This document shows positions 40,825-48,608 of a stretch of DNA of 64,000 bases, piece by piece. The notes under the pieces were generated by a model. The model did no database searches, was not told where the DNA came from, and worked only from the letters and a program-made list of their open reading frames with translations. Source of the stretch: an uncultured Oscillospiraceae bacterium (GTDB taxonomy: Bacteria > Bacillota > Clostridia > Oscillospirales > Ruminococcaceae); assembly GCA_934446355.1 (NCBI GenBank), contig CAKSEC010000001.1:186001-250000 (forward strand). The letters are read 5' to 3'. Position numbers and translations under genes: made by a program. Within the stretch, counting starts at the first letter, position 1. Each line of letters starts with the position of its first letter.

Positions 40825-41526
40825 TCACCATTCTATTTCCTCAACGGGCGTGGGATTTTCATTTCTGATTATCTCAGCCACCTTGCTGTTCTTTATTCTT
40901 ATCACTCTGTCAGCCATCGGCGCAATTGCCGAGTTGTGCGTGACCAGTATCACGGTCATTCCGTCCACCCTGCAGGTATCCTGCAGCAGCTTCAGTATCA
41001 TCTTGCCCGTGTTATAGTCCAGCGCACCCGTGGGCTCGTCGCACAGCATGAGCTTAGGCTTCTTGCTGAGCGCCCTCGCAATAGACACTCTCTGCTGCTC
41101 TCCGCCCGAAAGCTGAGCCGGGAAGTTCCCCAGACGTTCCCCCAGCCCCACCTTTTCAAGTATCTCTGCCGCCGGAATAAAGTCCTTTGTGGTCTGCGCC
41201 GCAAGTTCGACATTCTCCTTTGCAGTCAGGTTAGGCATAAGATTATAGAACTGAAATATGAACCCCACGTCATATCTCCGGTAATTAGTAAGCTGCCTGC
41301 GGTTGAATCTGTCCACCCTTGCGCCGTCAACGCTGATTATACCCTCGTCGCAAGTGTCCATTCCCCCCAGCATATTCAGCACTGTTGTCTTACCTGAGCC
41401 GCTCGGACCGACGATTATCGCAAATTCGCCCTTTTCTATGTCGAAAGTCATGCCGTCGGCGGCGTTTATCGTGACCTCGCCCATGTGGTAGCGCTTATAT
41501 ACATTCTCCAGAGTTACAAATGCCAT
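40825..41526 (-). CDS. ABC transporter ATP-binding protein (MacB/LolD type)
   Basis: 233 residues. Walker A GPSGSGKTT, signature LSGGEQQR, Walker B LMLCDEPTGALD and the H-loop VTHN are intact. The sequence MAFVTLENVYKRYHMGEVTINAADG is typical of the LolD/MacB/BceA branch that partners FtsX-type permeases. AAGGAG lies upstream. First gene of the exporter pair. Confidence 0.95.
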   Translation of the reverse strand: MAFVTLENVYKRYHMGEVTINAADGMTFDIEKGEFAIIVGPSGSGKTTVLNMLGGMDTCDEGIISVDGARVDRFNRRQLTNYRRYDVGFIFQFYNLMPNLTAKENVELAAQTTKDFIPAAEILEKVGLGERLGNFPAQLSGGEQQRVSIARALSKKPKLMLCDEPTGALDYNTGKMILKLLQDTCRVDGMTVILVTHNSAIAPMADRVIRIKNSKVAEIIRNENPTPVEEIEW

Positions 41527-41602
41527 AGTTATCTCCTTGTGCTGTTCTATTGATGTGCTGAATATAGTATTGCAGCAGTCAGCCTATCTCTTAATTAAAG
41601 CA

Positions 41603-41643
41603 GGCAGAGAAAACCCCCGTTCGCACGAAGGTTTATCCCTGCC
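41603..41643 (-). terminator. Probable serS terminator
   Basis: GGCAG pairs with CTGCC and an inner AACC/GGTT region surrounds TTCGTGCGAA; on the minus strand CTTTAATT follows. It lies just past the serS stop side and before the ABC operon. Moderate stem quality. Confidence 0.45.
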
Positions 41644-41658
41644 CTTTTCATATTACCC

Positions 41659-42939
41659 TTAACCTATTTTCGACTTACCGCCCATATAGGGTCTGAGCAC
41701 CTCAGGAATATTGACTGTTCCGTCAGCATTCAGATTGTTCTCTAAGAATGCGATGAGCATTCTGGGCGGAGCAACTACAGTGTTGTTCAGCGTATGTGCG
41801 AAATACTTCTTGCCGTCCGAGCCGTTTACTCTTATCTTCAGTCTGCGAGCCTGAGCGTCGCCAAGATTCGAACAGCTTCCCACCTCAAAGTACTTCTTCT
41901 GTCTGGGTGACCAAGCCTCCACGTCGAAGCTCTTTACCTTAAGGTCTGCAAGGTCGCCAGAGCAGCACTCGATAGTCCTTACCGGAATATCCATCGAGCG
42001 GAACAGGTCAACTGTGTTCTGCCAAAGCTTGTCGAACCACATCTTAGAGTCCTCAGGCTTGCAGACAACTATCATCTCCTGCTTCTCAAACTGGTGTATT
42101 CTGTACACGCCTCTTTCCTCAATACCGTGCGCGCCCTTCTCCTTACGGAAGCAGGGAGAATAGCTGGTAAGAGTTCTCGGCAGCGTATCCTCTTCAAGAA
42201 TGGTGTCGATGAACTTGCCTATCATAGAATGCTCGCTGGTACCGATAAGATACAGGTCCTCGCCCTCTATCTTATACATCATTGCGTCCATCTCAGCAAA
42301 ACTCATTACGCCGGTAACGACGTTTGAGCGTATCATATACGGCGGAATGCAGTATGTGAACCCTCTGTCTATCATGAAATCTCTTGCATAAGCGAGCACT
42401 GCCGAATGCAGTCTTGCGATATCGCCCATCAGATAATAGAAACCGTTGCCGGCTACCTTTCTCGCACTGTCAAGGTCGATGCCGTTGAGCTTCTCCATTA
42501 TCTCGCTGTGGTAGGGTATTTCAAAGTCCGGCACTACCGGCTCGCCGTAGCGTGTTATCTCGACGTTCTCGCTGTCGTCCTTTCCGATAGGCACAGACGG
42601 GTCAATGATGTTCGGTATCGTCATCATTATCTTCTTTACCTTCTCAGAAAGTTCTTCCTCCTGCTGTTCAAGCTGAGCCAGTTCGTCAGAGAATTCCTTG
42701 ACCTGAGCCTTAGCCTTCTCTGCCTCTTCCTTCTGACCCTTAGCCATCAGTCCGCCTATTTCCTTAGAAATACGGTTTCTGTCCGCTCTCAGTGAATCGC
42801 CCCTCTGCTGAGCCTTGCGAAGCTGTGCGTCCAGTTCTATTACCTCGTCTACCAGCGGAAGCTTGCTGTCCTGAAACTTCTTCTTGATGTTCTCCTTAAC
42901 AGCGTCAGGGTTCTCTCTTAAAAATTTAATGTCTATCAT
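41659..42939 (-). CDS. serS: Seryl-tRNA synthetase
   Basis: 426 residues. The long N-terminal antiparallel coiled coil (RENPDAVKENIKKKF through ELAQLEQQEEELSEKVKKIM) binds tRNA-Ser; class II motifs follow (motif 2 FRKEKGAHGIEERGVYRIHQFEKQE; motif 3 NNTVVAPPRMLIAFLEN). It charges tRNA-Ser. No T-box leader was recognised in the 159-base gap upstream, which contains the palindrome CAGGCTTATGCCTG. Confidence 0.97.
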   Translation of the reverse strand: MIDIKFLRENPDAVKENIKKKFQDSKLPLVDEVIELDAQLRKAQQRGDSLRADRNRISKEIGGLMAKGQKEEAEKAKAQVKEFSDELAQLEQQEEELSEKVKKIMMTIPNIIDPSVPIGKDDSENVEITRYGEPVVPDFEIPYHSEIMEKLNGIDLDSARKVAGNGFYYLMGDIARLHSAVLAYARDFMIDRGFTYCIPPYMIRSNVVTGVMSFAEMDAMMYKIEGEDLYLIGTSEHSMIGKFIDTILEEDTLPRTLTSYSPCFRKEKGAHGIEERGVYRIHQFEKQEMIVVCKPEDSKMWFDKLWQNTVDLFRSMDIPVRTIECCSGDLADLKVKSFDVEAWSPRQKKYFEVGSCSNLGDAQARRLKIRVNGSDGKKYFAHTLNNTVVAPPRMLIAFLENNLNADGTVNIPEVLRPYMGGKSKIG

Positions 42940-43098
42940 TTTGTTTGCCTTTCTTTTTTATTGATTCAGGCATAAGCCTGTCAAATTTTTATGCTTTTTT
43001 GAAATTCGCTGGGATCACTCTATTAACTTAGTTGATTCAGCCTTGTTCAGCGTCCATGCAGTGCTGATTACCAGAACCCGCATTGCCAGAAGCCATGC

Positions 43099-43947
43099 TT
43101 ACCTTATATTCATCAGCTTAAGTATTCCCTCAAGCTGATCCTTGTCCTCAAAGCATATCTGCAGCGTGTTTGACTTCTTTCCCTCAGATATTCTTACCTT
43201 TGTGCCCAGAGCCTCCGTCAGGCTCATTTCCACCTCGGTGTAGTAAGCCATTCTCGGCTTTATTTGCGTCTGTTCTTCCTCACGCTTTGCCTCTCTCTTT
43301 GCAATCGCCTCGATACTGCGTACACTCAGTTCGCCCTCCGAAGCCCTCGCAGCTATCTCTGTCATAAGAGCAGGGTCCTTTATTGCTTTAAGAGCCTTGC
43401 AGTGCCCCACAGAAAGCCGCCCGTCAGCCAACAGATCTCTCACACCGATAGGCAGCGTCAGCAGCCCAAGGCTGTTCGCTATTGAAGACCTCGGCTTTCC
43501 CAGTGCCTTTGCAAGCTGATCCTGGGTCATTTTGTAGTTATCTATCAGTTCTCTGTAGCCCTGCGCTTCCTCTATCGGGTTAAGGTTTTCTCTCTGCAGA
43601 TTCTCAATCAGTGCTACCTGCATTACCTGTTCTTCCGAAAGGTCGTCCCTTACTACAACAGGGACCTCGCTCAGCCCTGCGATTTTTGCTGCTCTCCACC
43701 GGCGTTCTCCAGCAATTATCTGATAGTTACCCGTTGCAAGCGGCCGCACAAGAAGCGGCTGAAGCACGCCGTTCACCCTGATGGATTCCGCAAGCTGCTC
43801 CATTGCCTCCTTGTCGAATATCTTTCTTGGCTGTCCCTTGTTCGGCTCTATTTCAGATATCCGTAGAGTTTTCAGGCTCTCGGTTTCCTCCATATTGTTA
43901 TCGTCAAACAGACTTGAGAAAGACCCGCCTATTCGTTTATTGCTCAT
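43099..43947 (-). CDS. parB: Chromosome partitioning protein ParB/Spo0J
   Basis: 282 residues from MSNKRIGGSFSSLFD; GGAGAG is 5-6 bases upstream and the start overlaps parA by 11 bases. Longer frames read into parA. The CTPase/parS-clamp motif is GERRWRAAKIAGL, preceded by the SEIEPNKGQPRK box; the helix-turn-helix is TQDQLAKALGKPRSSIANSL. It spreads from parS sites and with ParA segregates the origin. Three parS-like sites are in this window. Confidence 0.96.
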   Translation of the reverse strand: MSNKRIGGSFSSLFDDNNMEETESLKTLRISEIEPNKGQPRKIFDKEAMEQLAESIRVNGVLQPLLVRPLATGNYQIIAGERRWRAAKIAGLSEVPVVVRDDLSEEQVMQVALIENLQRENLNPIEEAQGYRELIDNYKMTQDQLAKALGKPRSSIANSLGLLTLPIGVRDLLADGRLSVGHCKALKAIKDPALMTEIAARASEGELSVRSIEAIAKREAKREEEQTQIKPRMAYYTEVEMSLTEALGTKVRISEGKKSNTLQICFEDKDQLEGILKLMNIR

Positions 43948-44725
43948 TTTTTCTCTCCATTTCACGAACCTTCTCAAGCACTTCCTTTGATAATCTCTTG
44001 TATGCGTCTGCACCCTTCGAGCTCTTATCATAGAAAATAATAGGTTCTCCGTGGCTCTGCGCTTCGGTTATTCTCACATTTCTCGGTATTTCTGTCTTGA
44101 AGATAACATCGCTCGGAAAGCTTCTCTTGATGTCCCTCATTATCTCGTTGCTTGCAAGAAGCCGCCTGTCCAGCATTGTGAAAACGATACCCATTATCTG
44201 CAGGTCGCCGTTTATCTTTTTCATTCTCTTGACTGTCATGACAAGCTGCGCCAGACCCTCCAGTGCAAACGGCTCGCAGACCATCGGCACAATTACTCTG
44301 TCGCAGGCGATAAGCGCATTCATCGCCAGAATACCCAGCGACGGCAGACAGTCCACGATTATGATATCATAGCTATCCTTTATCTGCAGTATTGCCTTTC
44401 TGAGCTGATGGTTTCTCTGCTCCACGCCAGTAAGCTGCAGTTCAGCCTCGCAAAGCTGATTTGTGGCCGGCATAATATCGACGTTCTTATATCTCGTCTT
44501 TATTATAGCCTCCTGCGGACGAGCCTCGCCCATTATCACTTCATATGTAGTCACGTCGAGCGTCTTTTTCTTTATCCCGTAACCGGTCGTGGCGTTGCCC
44601 TGCGGGTCAAAATCCACCAGCAGGACCTTTTTGCCGAGCGTCCCCAGCCCTGCGGCAATATTTATCGCCGTAGTTGTCTTGCCAACCCCGCCTTTCTGGT
44701 TGACCACACCAATGACTGTTCCCAA
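43937..44725 (-). CDS. parA: Chromosome partitioning ATPase ParA/Soj
   Basis: 262 residues. Deviant Walker A KGGVGKTT at 11-18, DFDPQGNAT and DCLPSLG motifs. It binds DNA as an ATP dimer and is stimulated by ParB. The -10 box TATAAT at 44766-44771 is preceded by TATGG; two parS-like sites lie 40-100 bases further upstream. Coupled to parB by an 11-base overlap. Confidence 0.97.
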   Translation of the reverse strand: MGTVIGVVNQKGGVGKTTTAINIAAGLGTLGKKVLLVDFDPQGNATTGYGIKKKTLDVTTYEVIMGEARPQEAIIKTRYKNVDIMPATNQLCEAELQLTGVEQRNHQLRKAILQIKDSYDIIIVDCLPSLGILAMNALIACDRVIVPMVCEPFALEGLAQLVMTVKRMKKINGDLQIMGIVFTMLDRRLLASNEIMRDIKRSFPSDVIFKTEIPRNVRITEAQSHGEPIIFYDKSSKGADAYKRLSKEVLEKVREMERKNEQ

Positions 44726-44765
44726 TTCTCTTTCACCCCTGTTTTGTCCATATTACTTCTTTTCT

Positions 44766-44771
44766 ATTATA
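44766..44771 (-). promoter_or_regulatory. Extended -10 box of parA
   Basis: TATGG-TATAAT on the minus strand; no good -35 hexamer 17 bases upstream, so the extended -10 may suffice. Confidence 0.55.
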
Positions 44772-44810
44772 CCATACTCCGCCAAAAAAATAAAGCCCTT
44801 TTTATAAAAA

Positions 44811-44826
44811 TGTTCCACATAGAACA
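44811..44826. promoter_or_regulatory. parS-like site 1
   Basis: TGTTCCACATAGAACA, two mismatches from a perfect palindrome of the Firmicute parS type. Confidence 0.6.
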
Positions 44827-44850
44827 AAATTTCGACCTTTCCAGACGAAA

Positions 44851-44866
44851 TGTTCCATGTGGAACA
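44851..44866. promoter_or_regulatory. parS site 2
   Basis: TGTTCCATGTGGAACA, close to the Firmicute parS consensus TGTTnCACGTGnAACA; between noc and parA. Confidence 0.85.
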
Positions 44867-44889
44867 ATGTATTATCATAGACAGTACTA

Positions 44890-45747
44890 TTAAATCTCAG
44901 CCGCCGACCGTATCTTTATCGTATACTCAAAGCAATCTCCCACCCTGTTCATCACCGTTTCGCAGTCAATATTTGCGTCTTTCATATTCCTTACGATCTT
45001 GTTGATACTGTTTATGTATAACCTCGGCACAGGAAAGCAGAACTTTCTCCCTTTCTTTTTCTCTATAGATTGTACCCGCTCCTTAGCCTTAACATCACAC
45101 TTCTGAACCTCCGGCTCACCCCTAATCAGACGTTCCACAAGTTCCTCGGTCTGTTCGATATTCAAGTGATTCATGATAATCTCACCCAAAGCCCTAGCCC
45201 TGAGTTTCTGCTCATCAAGCCTTACCAAAGCCCTTGCCTGTCGCTCAGTAATATTCCCCCTGATAAGCAAATTTCTCTCCGAATCACTGAACCTCAGCAG
45301 CCTAAGCTTATTTGCGACAGTTGACTGCGCCCTGCCAAGCCGAGCCGCGGCCTCCTCCTGAGTAAGCCCGTAATACGAAATAAGCTTCTCAATAGCCATA
45401 GCCTCCTCAAAATAACTGAGATCCCTCCGCTGAATATTCTCTATAAGCGCAAGCACAGCCGATTTTTCATCATCAGCGTCAATCACAATGCAGGGAACTT
45501 CACTAAGCCCGCATATCTTAGCCGCCCTGAGCCGCCTTTCCCCGCTGACCATCTCGTAGTTTGCCCCGCACCGTCGCACATTTATCGGCTGCAAAATGCC
45601 ATTCTCCCTGATACTGTTAGCCAGATTGAGAAGTTCCCCATCTTCAAACTGCACCCTTGGCTGAGATTTATTCGGAATTATCAGCCCCACCTCGATTGAA
45701 ACTACCCTCTGAACCTGCTTTTCCTTATTCTTAAATAATCCATTCAT
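44890..45747 (-). CDS. noc: Nucleoid occlusion protein Noc (ParB family)
   Basis: 285 residues from MNGLFKNKEKQVQRVV, with AGAAAGGAAA 8 bases upstream; a longer frame has no ribosome site. GERRLRAAKICGL is the CTP-binding motif and TQEEAAARLGRAQSTVANKLRLL the helix-turn-helix. Position between rsmG and parA is typical for noc. The N-terminal MNGLFKNKEK is a short amphipathic membrane-targeting sequence as in Bacillus Noc. It prevents division over the nucleoid. Confidence 0.88.
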   Translation of the reverse strand: MNGLFKNKEKQVQRVVSIEVGLIIPNKSQPRVQFEDGELLNLANSIRENGILQPINVRRCGANYEMVSGERRLRAAKICGLSEVPCIVIDADDEKSAVLALIENIQRRDLSYFEEAMAIEKLISYYGLTQEEAAARLGRAQSTVANKLRLLRFSDSERNLLIRGNITERQARALVRLDEQKLRARALGEIIMNHLNIEQTEELVERLIRGEPEVQKCDVKAKERVQSIEKKKGRKFCFPVPRLYINSINKIVRNMKDANIDCETVMNRVGDCFEYTIKIRSAAEI

Positions 45748-45796
45748 GGTGACTTTCCTTTCTCCTCGAGCAGCGTATTGCCCCTTTGTTACCTCA

Positions 45797-45802
45797 ATTA
45801 TA
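45797..45802 (-). promoter_or_regulatory. Extended -10 box of noc
   Basis: TATGG-TATAAT on the minus strand, 50 bases before the noc start; -35 weak. Confidence 0.55.
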
Positions 45803-45874
45803 CCATACGCAGGAAATATTATCCACCATAAAATATCGCATTTCCCCCTATAAATCCCCATTTCCCGACAAAAA

Positions 45875-45894
45875 AAACCGCCCTAAAGCGGTTT
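45875..45894. terminator. rsmG terminator overlapping its stop codon
   Basis: Stem AAACCGC/GCGGTTT with loop CCTAAA and poly-T on both strands. The rsmG stop codon (45883-45885) lies in the loop. Confidence 0.85.
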
Positions 45895-46590
45895 TTTATT
45901 GATATTAGAAGAATTTCTGGGGTATTGTGTCGGAGTCTGCGATATTTTTTTAATAACCACAAGCCGCCTGTCGTCCCCATTAGGTATCTTGTAGTCCCGA
46001 ACGCTCTCCAGTTCCCCTCCGAGTTTTCGTATTGCACTTTCAGCAGCAATAATATCCTCATTCACCGATTTAAGAGCAATGAAACACCCACCGACCCTGA
46101 CGAACGGCAAACAATATTCAGCCAGCACCGGCATAGCCGCCACTGCGCGAGCCGTAGCAAAATCGAAACATTCCCGCTTCTTTCTGCCAAGTTCCTCGCT
46201 CCTCGCATGAATTATCTGTGCATTTACCCCGACCATCTCACAAGCCTTTTCAAGATAAACGCACCGCTTATTCAGACTATCGCACAGCGTCCCCTTAAGG
46301 TCATTTCTCACTATCAGAAGCGGCAGCGCAGGAAACCCTGCACCCGTCCCCACGTCAATGAATGAACTACCATTCCCGACCTCCGCCATATAAAACGGCA
46401 GAACGCTGTCAACAAAATGCTTGTCCACGACCTCCTCAAACTCAGTGATAGAGGTCAGATTCACATTCTGATTGTATTCCACCATAAAATCACACAGCGC
46501 TACAAGCCTTTCAGCCGCCTGCGAATCAATATCTATCCCTGCAAGCTTAAACCTGCCGATAATATATTCAACCCTCTCACGTTCGCTCAT
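45883..46590 (-). CDS. rsmG: 16S rRNA (guanine527-N7)-methyltransferase RsmG
   Basis: 235 residues. The GidB/RsmG fold with SAM motif FIDVGTGAGFPALPLLIV and the family-typical NVNLTSITEFEEVVDKHFVDS are present. It methylates G527 of 16S rRNA using S-adenosylmethionine. It sits 3 bases after mnmG, the universal partner gene. The last codons (INKKPL) form part of the terminator stem. Confidence 0.97.
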   Translation of the reverse strand: MSERERVEYIIGRFKLAGIDIDSQAAERLVALCDFMVEYNQNVNLTSITEFEEVVDKHFVDSVLPFYMAEVGNGSSFIDVGTGAGFPALPLLIVRNDLKGTLCDSLNKRCVYLEKACEMVGVNAQIIHARSEELGRKKRECFDFATARAVAAMPVLAEYCLPFVRVGGCFIALKSVNEDIIAAESAIRKLGGELESVRDYKIPNGDDRRLVVIKKISQTPTQYPRNSSNINKKPL

Positions 46591-46593
46591 TTG

Positions 46594-48468
46594 TTATTCC
46601 TTTCCCTGAGCCGCCAGCCAGATCAGCAGAACTGAAACATCAGCCGGATTCACTCCCGAAATTCGCCCCGCCTGACCCACGTTCAGCGGCCTGAACTTAT
46701 TCAGCTTCTCCTGAGCCTCCAGCCGAAGCCCCTTGATAGTCCGATAATCCACATCTTCCGGCAGAGTTTTTTCCTCCAGCCTGCGCATTTTATTGATCTG
46801 TTCCTGCTGTATCTTGATATACCCCGAGTATTTCAGTTCTATCTCGATTTTATTTACCAGTGAATATTTTAGAGCAGGACGCCCGCTATCAAATTCAGCA
46901 AGATCAGTATACGAAACCTGCGGCCTTTTGAGCAGTTCCACAAGCCGAACGCCCGCAGTAATTTCAGACGTCCCCCGCTCTCTCAGCACCTGATTGACTT
47001 TCTCAGTCGGGTGAATCGTTACCGATTTAATACGTTCCAACTCATTTTCGCATATTTTCTTCTCGTCAAGATACCTCTGATACCGTTCATCAGAAACCAA
47101 TCCGACTTCATGCCCGACCGGAAGCAGCCTGTCAACCGCATTATCCTGCCTTAATATCAGCCGATATTCGCTTCTGCTGGTCATCATTCTGTAAGGCTCG
47201 CTGCACCCCTTAGTTACAAGGTCGTCTATCAGCGTACCAATGTAGCTTGAAGCCCTGTCCAGAATCATCGGCGGCCGTCCCGAAATTTTCAGCGCGGCAT
47301 TTATTCCTGCCGCGATTCCCTGACCCGCAGCTTCCTCATAACCGCTCGTGCAGTTGAATTGCCCCGCACCATATAATCCGGAAATCTTCTTGAATTCCAG
47401 TGTCGGCAAAAGTTCCAGCGGGTCGCAGCAGTCGTATTCGATCGCATATGCCGGCCGCATTATCTCCACATTTTCCAGACCCTTTATCGTCCTCAAAAAT
47501 TTAATCTGCACGTCCTCCGGCAGCGACGAGCTCATGCCCTGCAGGTAGTATTCATCAGTATCAAGCCCCATCGGCTCAACAAAAAGCTGATGGCGTTCCT
47601 TATCCCTGAATCTGACTATCTTGTCCTCAATGCTGGGGCAGTATCTCGGACCAATTCCCTCTATCCTGCCCGAATAAAGCGGCGACCTGTCCAGATTATC
47701 AAGTATCACTTTGTGCGTCTGTTCATTCGTATAGGTAACATAACAGTCTGCCTGATTCTTCATCTCATTCTCGTTATCGAATGAAAACGGCATTATCTGT
47801 TCGTCCCCGCTCTGTACGTCCATGACCGAAAAATCCACCGACCGCTTGTGTACCCTTGCCGGAGTACCCGTCTTGAACCTGCGCATAGAAAGCCCCAGCT
47901 TTTTCAGACAGTCAGTCAGCCCGCTTGACGGCAGCACATTGTCCGGCCCCGCACTGTAGCTTAGTTCGCCGATGTGTATTTTTCCGTTCAGATAAGTACC
48001 CGTCGTGATTATCGCAGCCTTAACAGGATACACAGCCCCCAGCTTAGTCCGCACAGCCACGACCTTTCCGTCCTCGACGTCCACCGCCGTGACCTCTGCT
48101 TGCTTGATAAACAGATTTGGTGTCTTTTCCAGAACGCCCTTCATATAGGTGTGATATTTGACCCTGTCGCTCTGCACTCTCAGCGAATGCACAGCCGGTC
48201 CTTTACCCCTGTTGAGTATTCTGGACTGAATAAACGTAGCGTCAGCCGCCCTGCCCATCTCTCCGCCAAGCGAATCTATCTCGCAGACTATCTGCCCTTT
48301 AGCCGACCCGCCAATGCAGGGGTTGCACGGCATATTAGCGATACAGTCCAGCGACAGCGTGAATATTGCGGTTTTCATTCCAAGTCTTGCCGACGCAAGA
48401 GCCGCCTCGCACCCCGCATGACCTGCTCCTATGACAGCAACATCATATTCTTCAAGAGTATATGACAT
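46594..48468 (-). CDS. mnmG: tRNA uridine carboxymethylaminomethyl modification enzyme MnmG (GidA)
   Basis: 624 residues, full length. The FAD-binding GAGHAGCEAALASARLG starts at about residue 14; NPCIGGSAKGQIVCEIDSLGG and the GQFNCTSGYEEAAGQG motif are MnmG signatures. With MnmE it modifies U34 of tRNAs using methylenetetrahydrofolate and FAD. mnmE is not in the window. A parS site lies 77 bases upstream. Confidence 0.98.
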   Translation of the reverse strand: MSYTLEEYDVAVIGAGHAGCEAALASARLGMKTAIFTLSLDCIANMPCNPCIGGSAKGQIVCEIDSLGGEMGRAADATFIQSRILNRGKGPAVHSLRVQSDRVKYHTYMKGVLEKTPNLFIKQAEVTAVDVEDGKVVAVRTKLGAVYPVKAAIITTGTYLNGKIHIGELSYSAGPDNVLPSSGLTDCLKKLGLSMRRFKTGTPARVHKRSVDFSVMDVQSGDEQIMPFSFDNENEMKNQADCYVTYTNEQTHKVILDNLDRSPLYSGRIEGIGPRYCPSIEDKIVRFRDKERHQLFVEPMGLDTDEYYLQGMSSSLPEDVQIKFLRTIKGLENVEIMRPAYAIEYDCCDPLELLPTLEFKKISGLYGAGQFNCTSGYEEAAGQGIAAGINAALKISGRPPMILDRASSYIGTLIDDLVTKGCSEPYRMMTSRSEYRLILRQDNAVDRLLPVGHEVGLVSDERYQRYLDEKKICENELERIKSVTIHPTEKVNQVLRERGTSEITAGVRLVELLKRPQVSYTDLAEFDSGRPALKYSLVNKIEIELKYSGYIKIQQEQINKMRRLEEKTLPEDVDYRTIKGLRLEAQEKLNKFRPLNVGQAGRISGVNPADVSVLLIWLAAQGKE

Positions 48469-48544
48469 ACGAATTTCCTTTCATACAGACGATACAGCCT
48501 GAATAATGACCATTCAGACTACCGCCCATCTTTGTTCGACATAA

Positions 48545-48560
48545 TGTTCCATGTGGAACA
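48545..48560. promoter_or_regulatory. parS site 3
   Basis: TGTTCCATGTGGAACA, identical to the site at 44851, between gyrA and mnmG. Confidence 0.85.
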
Positions 48561-48569
48561 ATCCACAAA

Positions 48570-48596
48570 ATATGCCCAGAACATATCCGGGCATAT
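48570..48596 (-). terminator. gyrA terminator
   Basis: ATATGCCC/GGGCATAT stem with an 11-base loop, followed on the minus strand by TTTTG. Confidence 0.65.
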
Positions 48597-48608
48597 CTTA
48601 ATTATAAA

